DNA of 64,000 nucleotides from Diplolepis rosae (GCA_030998225.1 JAPYXD010000308.1:4908001-4972000); one strand, 5' to 3'. Shown: positions 33,960 to 45,371, counted from the stretch's first letter. The notes: generated from the letters alone by a model not told the origin. Program-made: numbers and translations.

Positions 33960-35830
33960 AAAAAGATTCTTCAATTTTATCAATCACTTCTTCATAAAAT
34001 AGATTTGTTAATGATATTCCTTGATTTATAGTTGGATGTCCTGTTATTTATCTACCTGAATAATTTAAGATCATTGGCTTTTCTGCTAGAAACATAATGT
34101 GATCACGTAGTTTATCAAGGACAGATTGAGAATAAATGCCACTTGTCACTGAGGATGAAGGATTCAACGTGATTTGGAAGTAATTTGTTTCAGATTTCAC
34201 CAAAAAGGTACATTGCTAAAAGGAAAGAATTGCAATTCGTCTGGATTACTGAATTTTGTTAATATGTCTTTGTAGAGAAAGGAAAAAGGATTAATTTGCT
34301 CTAAATACTCGTAGTTGTAAATAGCATTCTTTAGTTTTGCGATATTTTACCTCAACTGGTATGCATTTAACTATATGTATTACTTCTTCTGTAATTACTT
34401 ATATGTAGCAGGCGTTAAGGTTAGACGTGTTTTCATCAGCTCGGCGATTTTCGTTTCGTTTTATTTTTTACGCAAAATTTGACACAAATTCTTTGACCCA
34501 TTTCTTTTAACAAACGAAAATCAACGAGCTCATAAAAACACGTCTAACCTTGGCGGGTGCCACAGACAAAGTAAACAATGAATACAGCTGAAGATTTTAA
34601 CATATTCCAGGGGCATGTATACCAACATAATAACAAAAAACTTTGACAATAGGACTCTACCAACCCGCGAAATAAAAAAATTCCCGTTATTTTCTGAATA
34701 CACCTCGTATATATTCTAGACTTTTCATTAAATGGTATGAAAGTTCGTCTGGTAATTCGGTTTCTAAGGTTAACATATTTCCATAAACTTGTTGCTCAAG
34801 TATACATTGTTGAGTAAGAACATCGTCATGAATTCAATTTCTTCAGTGCGTATGTGTCTTTACTCATATATAAATTTAGAGGTAACGTAAGTAAAAGTGT
34901 TCATATCTTAAACTTCTAAGTGATTTTTTTCTAAAAATAAATTTGCAGCCTTGGCTTCAAAAATTATAGGCCAAGCAATAGAGCTCAAAATAATAGAGTT
35001 TTTGACATAAATATTATCAGAAAACCACCTATGCCATCACGTGCAGGGCAGTCCGAACTTTATTCCCAGTATGTTTTGGACACAAAAATTTCATTTGTTA
35101 ATTTTTTATGAATAATATTATATATATACTTTTCTCCTCAGCCTGCAGCGTCTCCCACCACTTGACCGCTTTTTCGCACTCGACCGTTTTCACTTATATT
35201 CACGACTCTGTTTCACCCACTTAAACGCAGTTTATCGAAAAACCAGAATAGACGTTTTTTTGCTACTCATGTCCAGTTTCCAATACCATATTTTGAATTT
35301 CAATCGAACGATCTCAGGAGCATCCAGCCCTCGGTAAAAAAATTGCTAAAAAAATTCAAATAGGAATTGTGCGAAAACTATTTACCCGCCGGAATACAGC
35401 TTTTGCACATATAAACTATATATCAATAGCTACCATTGTGCAAATTTTCAGCTCCTAATATTAAAAAATGGCGGAGTTCAATTATATACAATTCATGCCT
35501 GTATACCATTACGATTGTAATTAATTAATAATTTCGAATGTTCAGTTCGTATTAGAACGTAGTTGCAGACTGGTTTTCTTGTTTTACCAGTCAGATCAGA
35601 GGTTATATCGCAAACAGTCAAAGAATAAGATATTCCTGAATTGTTCATTATATTGTCGTATGTTTTATTTGCTGGTCCTTTATAGATGACTTCATATTCA
35701 TCAAAATCACATGGGTATGGGGTTTCAAAATGTTAGTCTATATTCTACGTACCGTTACCAGTACAGTCTCCGTTAGGTATTACAGAACCTGCTAAAGTAA
35801 TGATATGAAATGAAGTTTGATTTACTTTCA
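33960..35830 (-). pseudogene. decayed viral-type membrane glycoprotein (chuvirus-like or captured retroelement env)
   Basis: Minus-strand coding islands appear in order. 35560-35735: ~58 codons with PYPCDFDEYEVIYKGPANKT and two Cys motifs. About 34880-35040: a stretch including MNTFTYVTSK. 34700-34835: with QCILEQQVYG and PDELSYHLMK. 34300-34395: with VIHIVKCIPVEV. Stops and frameshifts are frequent. The 34407-34690 segment is a separate insertion splitting the third and fourth islands, and 35100-35500 shows no coding. The order and the ELSYHLMK to VIHIVKC spacing resemble chuvirus-type glycoproteins, also known as env-like genes of some BEL/Pao elements. No polymerase or nucleoprotein is nearby. 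The family call is from memory and tentative. Confidence 0.5.
34407..34690. repeat. insertion with ~50-bp inverted repeat, inside the glycoprotein remnant
   Basis: Tract ggttagacgtgttttcatca at 34419-34438 and its inverse near 34532-34550 (cataaaaacacgtctaacc) bound a small palindromic unit. The insertion separates two parts of the glycoprotein-like reading. Confidence 0.65.
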
Positions 35831-35950
35831 ATTTTGATATTCGAAGTGAAGGGGATACTAACAATGTTCCTATTTTGTGCGTTTAGTTACATTGATGTCG
35901 TGTTCTGAGTATAAAATTTTATATTGTCACTGCCTACATTATCGGAGAAT

Positions 35951-36121
35951 CACTAGTCGCATATCAGATAGGATACGTTGTATATCGCAAATAATGCAAA
36001 TGAATTCAAATTTTTAAAGAATTTAAATCTTTCTGCGGAAAAAAAGATCCTTTCGACTGCGCTGGGATTCGAGCCCAGGTCTTTCGATTGCTCTAACCAC
36101 TGAGCTACACAGGCGTCCGAC
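35951..36121 (-). repeat. tRNA-like SINE, minus strand
   Basis: On the minus strand a good box A (tagctcagtggttagagc) and box B (gggctcgaatccc) occur at about 36058-36121. The anticodon arm is shortened to aatcgaaaga. The tail ctgcggaaaaaaagatc and the SINE body match the family at 13979-14714. The body is duplicated at 36220-36371. Confidence 0.75.
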
Positions 36122-36219
36122 ATCTCTTTCTCCACAGGAAGACCTCTTATATCTCCCAGTGGCTTTACTTTGCGGCTGTAAATTATTTCATATTAATTAG
36201 TTGAGTTTGAAATTGTTGT

Positions 36220-36371
36220 CACTAGTCGCGTATAAAATAGGATACTTTGTCGATAAGTGTCCTCGTAGACAATTTCAAACTCTTATATTGCAAATAATGC
36301 AAATGAATTCAAATTTTTAAAGAATTTGAAATTTTTCTGCGGAAAAAAGACGCTTTCGGGTGCGCTGGGCA
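36220..36371 (-). repeat. second partial SINE copy
   Basis: From tcactagtcgc through gcaaataatgcaaatgaatt to ctgcggaaaaaagacgc this repeats 35951-36071 directly, with a short extra segment. The tRNA-like head is lost beyond gcgctggg. Confidence 0.7.
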
Positions 36372-36559
36372 CACAGGCCTGGTCGTCAAGACCGCTTATA
36401 CAGACAAAATCAAATACAGCGATTATTTTAAATTAAAATTTGAAAATCAAAGACAAGAGACCATCCTAAGAAAGATAAGAAAAGGTATAAAAAAGGGTAA
36501 AAGACATAAATAAAAATTAAATTAAATTAAAACAACAAAAATTTTATGGGTCAATTATT

Positions 36560-37190
36560 TAAGAATTATTTAAAAATTGAAAGCTGGCAACGTTTTCGTA
36601 CCGGAGGTCTAGAAGCTGTTGGCCGCTTTCTACTTGATGATCAAGGAAGGAACGGATGATGTGGCAAGTATTCAATAATACCGCTTTCTGGACTGCCACA
36701 AGTAGCCTGGCCACGCCAAGATCCTTCAGTTTACGCATGCACTTTACATGCACGTTTCCCGTAGCCGAAATCACAATGGGGTGAACAGTGGTCGATTTCA
36801 CTCTCCACATTTCTGTGATTTCGTGCTTTAGCTGACTATACTTTTATTTTTTATAGGTCAGCTGGATGTTTTTGTCAAGGGGAATCTATGATCTTGACAC
36901 GCTGGACACTTTTGTCACACAAGACAATTTCCGGACGATTGTATACGACGAGGTATGTCCAAGAAAGCGGAACATATGAGGACAGATCTTGTATGCCTTA
37001 AGGATGTCAATGAGATAATTGTGAGTAACAAAGGGGAAAGCTTGGCCATAGTTAACATACGCTATGTGCAAGTTACCTTGATGTTCTTTGGCTTGCAACA
37101 CTGCGATACTGTCATTGTGACAAGGTCCTTGCAACCTCGGGCATTTCGGCAGCAGCCTTTCTGCTCTGCAGTGTGTAACTGCCCTTCCAA
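36560..37190 (-). pseudogene. LINE reverse-transcriptase fragment (R2/Dong-like)
   Basis: The minus strand reads NLHIAYVNYGQAFPFVTHNY near 37040, an RT catalytic-A region related to LHIAWIDYKKAFDSVPH. It continues LIDILKAYKICPHMFRFL. A further piece at 36559-36810 gives PIVISATGNVHVKCMRKLK and VAVQKAVLLNTCHIIRSFL, typical of the C-terminal part of such polyproteins. The expected catalytic Asp reads Asn and the domains between are missing. Confidence 0.7.
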
Positions 37191-37562
37191 GCATGAGTTT
37201 TGCTTTTCTGCTTCTTTTCTAATGGACGTAAGGTCTTTCCGAGCGCTTTTTCGATGTTTCGATGCTGAGCGGTTAGCGGCTTTAATTTAACGTTGATCGA
37301 CTCCCATGGAAAAATTGTATAATTCTGAATTACTTTTCAGTTGAAATGTGCTCATGACATCTACCAGTTCTCGAAAACCTTCATAGTATGTAATAACAGC
37401 GATGTTAGTTTCAATATCAACCACGCTTTTACTGCTGGATATCGCTTTTGGTGCGCTCAAAGGCGTCTCGGAAAATAAGCTAAAAAATTGTTTATAAAGT
37501 TTTTTTCCACAAAATAGTTTCTGAATATCATTCTTGAATAGTTTATGCATCATGTAAGTCAA
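37191..37562 (-). pseudogene. fragment of an unclassified transposon ORF
   Basis: The minus strand reads YYEGFRELVDVMSTFQL and NFSMGVDQR, a stop, then IKAANRSASKHRKSARKDL. This resembles a segment seen in uncharacterised arthropod transposon proteins (YEG...VM...M..D..RI..A). It joins the LINE fragment near 37190. Identity is uncertain. Confidence 0.35.
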
Positions 37563-38078
37563 TAAAAAAAAACTTGATATACTTTAGTTATTAATAAGAG
37601 TCTTAACTAAACGTGAATTATCTAGCATAACAATATGTTTGTCTTCACCAACTTCCTGTCCCTTTTGTTATTTAAATTAAAATTATTTATTCTATAAATA
37701 TTTTAAACTAGACTCAAACATTAAAAATTATTAACCATTTACTTTAAGAATTAAAATTGAGAAGGGAGCTCGTTGTAAAAGTTTCTCCTGGAAAACAGCT
37801 TCATTTGATCCTGGTCATTATTCTCGCCTGTACGTTATTTTATTTGTTTGCTAAGATAACTTTAATGATCTTACTATTCATTACGATCTTCAATTATTAC
37901 AAGTGTCTTTTACGATCTTCACTTATTTCTTGTGCTCAATTCTCGTTAGTAAATGTGCCATCTAACTTTGCAATCTTCGTTTGTTTCTTTTCAGCAATAG
38001 TCGTTCATGCGTTACTCTACTCAGTTGAAAAGATAACTTTTGCGATTCGAATATTTACTGCGATCCTATTATCCAAAC

Positions 38079-39060
38079 ATGTCCGCATTAAAACACAAAC
38101 TTATGTGCCTTGGTTGTGATACTAAACTTAACAAAAGCGTAGATAGAAAAAAATTAGTAAGTGATGAAGTTGAATCAAATGCCTTTTCTCCCTGCCTTAA
38201 AAGAAGAATAGCTGTAGATTACATTCTGTGTAATAAATGCCGACTCTTTATTTATAGAAATAATTCTGACAAATATTCTGATTGTGAAACTGAACCAGAT
38301 CTTTCTCCCTCTGACGCAACTTCTGATGACTTAACATTCGAAGTTAAGGTCAAATCGAAGGAAGCTCTTTCTGAGACTGAGTACTTTGAAATTCCTATCC
38401 AGAGGACAGTTGCTACTCATAAATACTGTTGCATTTGTTTCTCTATGAAAAATTCAACTGTCATTCCTGAAGATGGGCGAATCCAATCGTATATCAAAAA
38501 GAATATCTTCATACCACCTGGAAATCGATGTTGTACGACTAATATTCTAAAAAATCGAATATATGAGGAATATCTTGGTCATTTAAAAGAGTATTCCAAC
38601 ACTGCAAGTCTCAGTGCATCAGAGTTATCCAAAGTAATAGAAATTCTTTCTATCAAATGTGATTTGACATTGCTTGACAAAATCGGTGAATTTAGCCTTT
38701 CAGAAAAACAAATTAAAATTTTTACTGGGTTATCTTGGGAAAATCTTCTCGAAATAAAAGGCTTCATGACTTCATCGCGTAATAGTCAATCGCGTTCAGT
38801 GATTCAAGCTCTTATTGTGTTTCTTTTTAAACTACGTACAGAGAATTACAATAAACTATTTAAAAAATTGTTTGATGTTCAGGATAATTTGCTTCTGATT
38901 TATGATGGAACGTATGTGCGTCATCAGAAAAGTATAAAACTAATGAGTATCAAAGAAAATCTTTCTCTGCATAGAAGAAAGTTCCCCTTTGTAAGCCCTT
39001 CACTATTTGTACGATTGATAGATACGTAGTGGACATGCTCGGACCGTATCCTAACGTAGT
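38079..39060 (+). pseudogene. ISL2EU/PIF-like DDE transposase, N-terminal and central part
   Basis: ATG at 38079 starts MSALKHKLMCLGCDTKLNK, with a CxxC pair. CNKCRLFIY and CCICFSMKNS follow, suggesting a Cys-rich N-terminus, then RCCTTNILKNRIYEEYLGHL. The helical region SQSRSVIQALIVFLFKLRTE precedes the first catalytic block LLLIYDGTYVRHQKS near 38895. A one-base shift near 38990 gives KPFTICTIDRYVVDMLGPY, the second catalytic region. The gene is then cut by a foldback element and continues at 40100. Two further decayed copies lie at 47640-48560 and 49120-49570. Confidence 0.75.
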
Positions 39061-39064
39061 TAAA

Positions 39065-40098
39065 AATTTGTAAGAAATAGTATATTATGTGCCTAGGCAC
39101 ACAATTAGGGTGATTGCGTGACGAGCGACAATGCTCGCAGGAGATCGAAGCCAAGGCGTAGTCGAAGCGTAGGTGAGGCGTAGCCGAGACGAATCCGAGG
39201 CGCGATCAGTCCTGCGAGCATTGTCGCGAGTCTCGCAATGTCCCGAATTGTGTGCATTGGCACATATTCTATTTTATGTGACTGTGGTGCGGATACGAGT
39301 TTTTATGCGTACATTGGAATCTAATCTAGTACTTATTGTAGTTGTTTGCTGCGCTAGTTGTACGAAGCGGGCGCAAATTGGCGACTAGTCCCGGCCATTT
39401 TGATTTTATCGGTCTTGTCTAGTAGTCAGTGCTAATGCTGTACGAAGAAGAAGTGAGAAGAAGAAGAATAAGAAATAGATTGCGTTCCGCTATAAGACTG
39501 TAATGCGCATGCACAGTTCAATTTCTACATTGTATTCCTCTGTAAAGGAATATACAACATTGCTTTACTCTCAGCTGTAACGGAAACTCGTTTTTTCGTT
39601 ACAGCTGAGAGTAACGGAATGTTGTGTATTCCGTTGCAGAGGAATATAATGTAAAAATTGAACTGCGCATGCGCATATAGTCTTACAGCGGAGCAGAATC
39701 TTCTTCTTATTCTTCTTCTTCTTCTTCGTACAGCGTTAGCACTCTACTGACAAAGCCTTGTACATTTGAACTGCGCATGCTCTATTACAACAAGCTACTA
39801 TTACACTAGATCGATAAAATCAAAATGGCTGGGACTAGTCGCGAAATATCAAGTGTTATGACTAGCGCCGCAAACAACTACAATACTAGATTAAATTCGA
39901 GTGTACGCATGAAAACTCGTATCCGCACTGAAGTTACATAAAATAGAATACGTGCCAATGCACACAATTCGGGAAATTACGAGACTCGCGACAATGCTCG
40001 CAGGACTGATCGCGCCTCGACTTCGATCTCCTGCGAGCATTGTCGCTCGTCACGCAATAACCCTCATTGTGCGCCTAGGCACGTAATATACTATTAAA
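39065..40098. mobile_element. foldback element, ~1 kb, arms ~500 bp
   Basis: It is almost entirely palindromic about a centre near 39595 (cagctgtaacggaaactcg / cgttacagctgagag). The outer ends atagtatattatgtgccta and the inverse near 40080-40098 pair. The left arm carries an extra ~44-bp GC-rich tandem stretch near 39158-39200. The arms include cgacaatgctcgcaggag and gaagaagaag runs. It interrupts the ISL2EU-like gene, and half of a second copy opens the window. Confidence 0.92.
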
Positions 40099-40099
40099 G

Positions 40100-40725
40100 T
40101 ACTAATACCTGCTTTAAAAGGTAAAAGAAAGCAATTGCTAACAAAAGAATCTAACCAGCCACGATTTGTGACTAAAATTCGATGGGTGGTTGAAGCTGTT
40201 CATGGTATGCTCAAACGAAAGTATCTTCTTCTGGACCATAAAATAGATAAAAAGTTGGTACCAAATATTGGATCTATTTTAGAGTGTCATCATTTCTTGA
40301 TAATGCTTACGGTCAAAGGCTGCAGTCTGACAAAGAAGTTTCATATGAAATATGACAGAAGATGCATGCTCAAAAAGATGTCGACTATACAATAACTACT
40401 GAGGCAGAAAAGAAAGGATGGATACGTAGAAAAACTCCCTTCAAAACAGTCACATTAGATGAAATTCTGGATTTTCCAGAAATAAGTGAAAGAGATCTAA
40501 CGATATTTTTCACTGGATCCTATCAGCTTTCCCAAGCTGTATCTTATTTAGCAGAAATATTAAATAAGGATGGCAAACTGTCCCTTGAGTACGTAAAAGA
40601 AGTACCCAATGTACTTAAGTTCAAAGTAAAATCTCGACACATTTCTCGAGCATCATATAGATGTTTTACCTATAAGATACAAGTCTAATAGCCTTGGTGT
40701 TTCCGGGGTAACACACTATTGTAAC
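40100..40725 (+). pseudogene. ISL2EU/PIF-like transposase, C-terminal part
   Basis: The reading VLIPALKGKRKQLLTKESNQ near 40105 leads to RFVTKIRWVVEAVHGMLKRK near 40165, the region of the last catalytic acidic residue, then LLDHKIDKKLVPNIG. After a shift near 40365 a second frame gives GSYQLSQAVSYLAEILNKDG and SRHISRASYRCFTYKI, ending at a TAA near 40688. The following codons (LGVSGVTHYC-like) continue to 40725, where a second insertion begins. About 70 residues expected between 39060 and 40100 are missing. Confidence 0.75.
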
Positions 40726-41974
40726 AATTTTTTTGTTTAAAAATAACAATTTATTTTGTTTGTACTCGTCACTCGACGTTTATAAAATAGGACATACATA
40801 CATATAAAAGAAAGAAAAAGGGATAGAATTTTCAAAAAGATGAAAATCAATTTATTTATAAAATTTGGTGAATTATACTGGCACGGAAATGTAACATAAA
40901 TTATCTTCAGAAATTAGTTTTATATCATTCAAATACTTGATGAAAACATTAGCTAACAACGATACAGACGTTTATCATTATTCAAACTTACACAGTTCAT
41001 AAGTAGATGAACGATCATAAACAAATAGAGAGTGATTTCGGACATTACAATTTATAATAATATTGATAAATAAGTCATCAGAATTATACGCAGAATAGGC
41101 GGGAAACGACCATCGCAAGCCACGCCGCGTCAGCTGCGGAATCGCGTATTCACGTAAATACACATACATATATGCATCGGATTAGAGAAAGAAATAAAAT
41201 TCACAATTAATAAAAGAGAAAGAACTTATAAAGTTTGCGGGTGTCGCAGAGACATAAACAATCAAACGTCCCCGAATCCACCGACCGTTGTATGCCGGTA
41301 TAAGTAAAAAACACCCATGAAATATATAGATATAACGTTTGCGAAACACAAACTTTTCAATTATAATATTATTTAATAATCGGAGTATAACGAATAACAA
41401 TACTCATCTAAATATTGCCAGAGTATCGGACAAGCACTCATCAAAAATCTCTCTTCCAGCTGGTGGTATTTCCGAGAAAAAGATCGGATGTGCAATTTCG
41501 TAAATAGTAGCGATGTCAATCCAATATTATAAAGATACATCATCTGTATAGATCTTTTAAAATTTCATGATTAGCAGCCATTCGTAACTAACGCCACGCT
41601 GTAAAATCACATTTGAAATTGAAATTTTCTCCTTTATAACAAAACAATAAATAAAACCTTCACACAAAATCACTCACATTTTATCTGGCAAACTTTTAAT
41701 TCCTTTGCCATACGTGGCGTTATAACAATTTATAAAAACTATTCCTGCTTCATTATTGAATCTTGATCGGTGACGATGTAACTCAATAATACCCTCGAGG
41801 CACGCTTATCTCTATCCCGGTTCCTTACAGTCCCGCCAGATCGTTATCTTTTACGTCACATGTGACGTTTAGATTCGCGGTTCGACAAAACTTGAGTGTA
41901 GAATTAGAAACGCCCAACACTGCGTTAAAGATCTGCGCATTAGCCAGGATCGTCGTCGCGATCATATCAATTGA
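40726..41974. mobile_element. insertion of ~1.25 kb, class unknown
   Basis: This interrupts the transposase between GVTHY-like codons and the SWIM-like motif. cactat occurs at both junctions (about 40719-40724 and 41979-41984) and may be a target duplication. The first bases read tgtaacaattt. No coding frame is recognised inside, so a solo LTR-like or nonautonomous element is possible. Confidence 0.45.
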
Positions 41975-42115
41975 TTTCGCCTCACTATGCATGCGAGAGT
42001 GCTAATGGCAGACGAACAGTTGGTTGCTGCTCACACATTGCTGCCATCGTGTCGAAAATTCTTCAACCAGCACAATTACTCAGCGAAATGTTCAAGAAAA
42101 ACCATTACACTACTG
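41975..42115 (+). pseudogene. ISL2EU/PIF-like transposase, terminal SWIM-like zinc motif
   Basis: The reading ANGRRTVGCCSHIAAIVSK near 42002 followed by ILQPAQLLSEMF is the C-terminal Cys/His block that such arthropod transposases carry (C-x-C...G.RTVGCCSHVAA). The first Cys pair is disturbed here. It continues the gene broken at 40725. Confidence 0.7.
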
Positions 42116-42189
42116 TGAGAGGCGAGGGGACTCACTATAATAAAGCACCCTGGAGAAAGGAGTTTAAAATCGTACCTCAAAAAAAAATT

Positions 42190-43490
42190 GTTGGCTACAA
42201 TTTTTTTCAAAAATTTTTTACATTCTCATCATGGATGAGAAGGTATTAGTTTTATGTGAAAAATGACATCCGAAATTTTCATCAAAGATTTACGTTTTGA
42301 GACCCTCTGAGTCAGAAAATACGGTTTTTACGAAAGTGTCTGTCTGTCTGTCTGTCTGTCTGTAGTAGTGAATAGTATACTCGGTAACTCTCGATAGAAT
42401 TATCAGATTGAATTGAGCTTAGGCACACTTTATTGGGGCCGAAAAAGTAAGGATAAGTTCGTTAATGAGCCACATCCAACCAAAATTGATAAAACTAGAC
42501 CATTTTTTGTTTTTTTGAAAAAATTAGAAATGTTACAGCATGTTAAAACTTGAAAAAAGTCAATATCAAAATTCCATTTTCCAGTTAAATTATACGAGAT
42601 TTGAAAAAAAGTCATGATACAAAATTATTTTCTACATAAAGATCTACAAATTTAAATTGTAACATTCTTTCATAAGATGTATATTTTTCTTCTTAATTTA
42701 AAAAAAAATGCTATTGAAAATCCAAAATTCAATTTTTTTCAACAATAATATGTGAAATACGAATAAAACGTAAGAATGCAAATTTGTTCCTTTCAATAAG
42801 GTCTAAAATTTTTGTCTCACACTATTTCTGATAAAACGTATATTTTTCGTGTCAATTCCAAAAAATACGATTAAAATTAAAAAATCCCATTTCTTAGAAA
42901 AAATATAGGAGAAACAAAAAAAACTTTTATATGGAAAATTATTTGCCTAAATGAGGTCTACAAATTCTCATTAAGATATTTCTCGACAGGATGTATATTT
43001 CATGTATTGATTATAAGAAACACCATTGAAAAAATTCCATTTTTTAACCTAAATATGTGAGATACGAAATAAGCGTTGTCCTGCAAAACCATTTCCTTAA
43101 ATAAAGTCTACAATTGTAATTTATTAAAAAGTTACTGAAATATATACATAAAATCGAGCGCGAAGCGCGAGTGTCATGATGAGAATGTGTTCCTTAAGGC
43201 CTATAGAGCCTTAAGTAAATTGAATTTCTTGTTTCACTTAAACTCAAAAACAAATTTAGTAACTTTGAGAAAATGTCTAATTCACATCATCTGTAATATT
43301 ATAAAATTGGTTTCAGCTTCAGTATCAAATTATAAGAAATAAATTTAAATGTATGCGAAGAGCATAAGACCGAGCACTAAGCGCGAGGTCCAAAAAGGAC
43401 GGAGCACGAAGCGCTACGATCGAGTCGTGCGCCCTAGACACACTCAAACTTGCGATTGATAAAAATGTGCCCGCCAAGCGGGCAGATTTC
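42190..43490 (+). repeat. dispersed repeat with gcgcgaagcgcg tracts, copy A
   Basis: This ~1.3-kb repeat contains ttacgttttgagaccctctg, a (TCTG)n run near 42342-42362, repeated AT-rich blocks, tcgagcgcgaagcgcgagtg near 43154, gttccttaaggcctatagag and ggacggagcacgaagcgct, ending gtgcccgccaagcgggcaga. An inverted copy lies at 58735-60160. No protein is coded. Confidence 0.85.
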
Positions 43491-44610
43491 TTTTACTTTT
43501 TTTTTAATAGCTTCATTGGTGTCTGCAACGTATATTTTGTTCATCAAAATCGGTAATGCCGTTTTCAAGAAAAATCACTCTTTATATTTTTCTTTCCCAC
43601 TCCATAACACCCAAAAAAATGAATTTCTAGGGTTTTTATTGGGAGGAATTTTACTGCACATGGATGCGGACCTATAACAGAAATTCCAAGTGAATACGTG
43701 CGGGGGCAGATTTGATATGCTTACTCGACTATGCCCTTATTGAAAAAACACCAAATCTTTCCACCGTGTAGTTTTATAGATAATCCAATGAAAAACATTG
43801 AAATTTCTGTCACCTTCAAACGAATAAACGTACTCGAAACACGCGCACACACAACCAGCTTGGAAGCTTACGTGAAATCAAGTCGGCTGTATAAAAGCAT
43901 GAATGTTATTTATTAAAAAGTTGATTAAATCAAAAAAGACATTCATTTTTACTTTTAACAATAATCGTTGACATCAAGCTATTGAAACGCATATCACAGT
44001 TGCTCTATGATGGTTAGGTTTAAATTGTAACGTTGCACGATCTACGAGTCTGCCGCTGGCATAGCATTGGTGACTATACATGTATACACATACTTCGAAT
44101 TCTAAGTCAGTTGCGCACTAAAATTTTCACCATGCGGGCCCATGAAATTTTTTCAAAACAGCATTGCTCGATTTAATTTCGAGTTGCTGTTGCTTTTTTT
44201 AAATATCGTTGTTGAAAACCGAAATTGGATTTAAATTCTGAGATTATATTTAGTTTTTGCTCCGAGTTTTAAATAATACCATTATGACTCAATGGATCAC
44301 AAATATTTTCTGGACTCCGTGTTTCAGTAATTTTGAGTCTATGGATTCGCGTTGCATAGTTCCCGAGACATAAGGCTTTGGATTGCTACGAGCTAATGAC
44401 TTGCTTGAGTTTCTTCTTAAGATATATTTATATACATAAATTATTTATATATATTTTGCTTCCTTCTGGATATTATCCTCACTTCAAATTTTACCCGAAA
44501 TCTGTCTAAAATTATTTTGAATTTGTACGTATTTAAAAAGTAGAATATAATACGAGTTTAAACGGCTGTAAGCATAAAGCGAAGAATAAGTTTAACTGAA
44601 TTCAAAGGAA
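43491..44610. other. no recognised feature
   Basis: AT-rich intronic DNA with short frames only. Confidence 0.4.
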
Positions 44611-44621
44611 ATTCATCTATA

Positions 44622-45013
44622 CGAGGGGCACTATTTATATTTTGAGCCTTGGCAACTGAGTGTTCTCAGGTGCCATCTGACATTTGCACTAGAAAGTTTG
44701 ACATTTTTGACCATAACCACCTTTAGAAAGTTTCATCATTTGAGCGTTATTTATGTTGTTTACAGTGGCTTGAAAATTGTGTCTTAGCAAAAAATGGAAT
44801 CGTCACGTGACACACTGTAAGATTAAGGCAACCATAGGCATTAGTTACACCGGCATATATAAAATATTGTATGAGCATTTAGCCGACAAAAAGATTTGTT
44901 CTCGTTGGATCCTACATAATTTGACAAAAGCTCAAAAAGATGTAAGAGTCGATTGGTGCAAACAAATGCTCAAGAAATGTTCAAACGCATGCAAAAGTGT
45001 ATAGTGCCCCTCG
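44622..45013 (+). mobile_element. mariner deletion derivative, 392 bp, TA duplication
   Basis: The ends cgaggggcacta (44622) and tagtgcccctcg (to 45013) are perfect inverted repeats, each flanked by TA (44620-44621 and 45014-45015). The interior codes only a short mariner-like piece, YEHLADKKICSRWILHNLTK near 44870 then RVDWCKQML. The bulk of the transposase is deleted. It lies 139 bp before an spt2 exon. Confidence 0.92.
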
Positions 45014-45152
45014 TATTAGTCTGGCTTTCGTCCAAATGAATATTGAATCAGAATTTAGTTTGCACTTGTTACCAAATTTGTAAAACTTGTAGTTTCAACT
45101 GAATTATGTTAACTACGAAAATAATAGTTATTAATGAATTTTCAATTTGCAG

Positions 45153-45371
45153 GACGTGCCGCATTTGCTGAAGATGAAGACGAGTATGATTCCGAATTAG
45201 ATGATTTTATTGATGATGGACACGAAGAGGGAAGTGAGGATTATAGTAAATACATAAGTGAAATTTTTGGATATGATAAGACTAAGTATAAAAATATTGA
45301 TGAAGATGATGCTGCAATGGAAAGCAATTTCGCACAACAGTTAAAGGAGGAATATGTTTCTACAAAAATAG
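45153..45371 (+). CDS. spt2: spt2 exon, SPT2 C-terminal domain
   Basis: The second visible exon of the SPT2-type gene follows the acceptor tttcaatttgcag (AG at 45151-45152). It supplies two bases that complete the codon begun at 15680, giving Arg. It encodes the most conserved part of the family: an acidic run DEDEYDSELDDFIDDG, then YSKYISEIFGYDKTKY, then MESNFAQQLKEE. In known SPT2 proteins this C-terminal region binds histone H3-H4. The exon ends at 45371 before GTGAAT, again leaving one base of a split codon. A 392-bp mariner deletion derivative sits only 139 bp upstream. There are no stops, and phase agrees at both ends, so this is an intact functional exon. Confidence 0.93.

Larger units (their letters stand above)
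15681..45152 (+). other. spt2 intron, 29.5 kb, filled with mobile elements
   Basis: This intron runs between donor GTAAGT at 15681 and the AG at 45151-45152. It holds an I-type LINE, two copies of an unnamed protein family, satellites, foldbacks, a THAP remnant, a viral-type glycoprotein remnant, an ISL2EU-like gene and a mariner deletion derivative. The boundaries are inferred from phase and splice consensus; no transcript was available. Confidence 0.85.

Noticed and set aside
37757..38119. 120-codon hydrophobic frame
   Set aside because: It overlaps the 5' region of the ISL2EU-like gene in another frame and is explained by T-rich DNA giving Leu, Phe and Ile codons.
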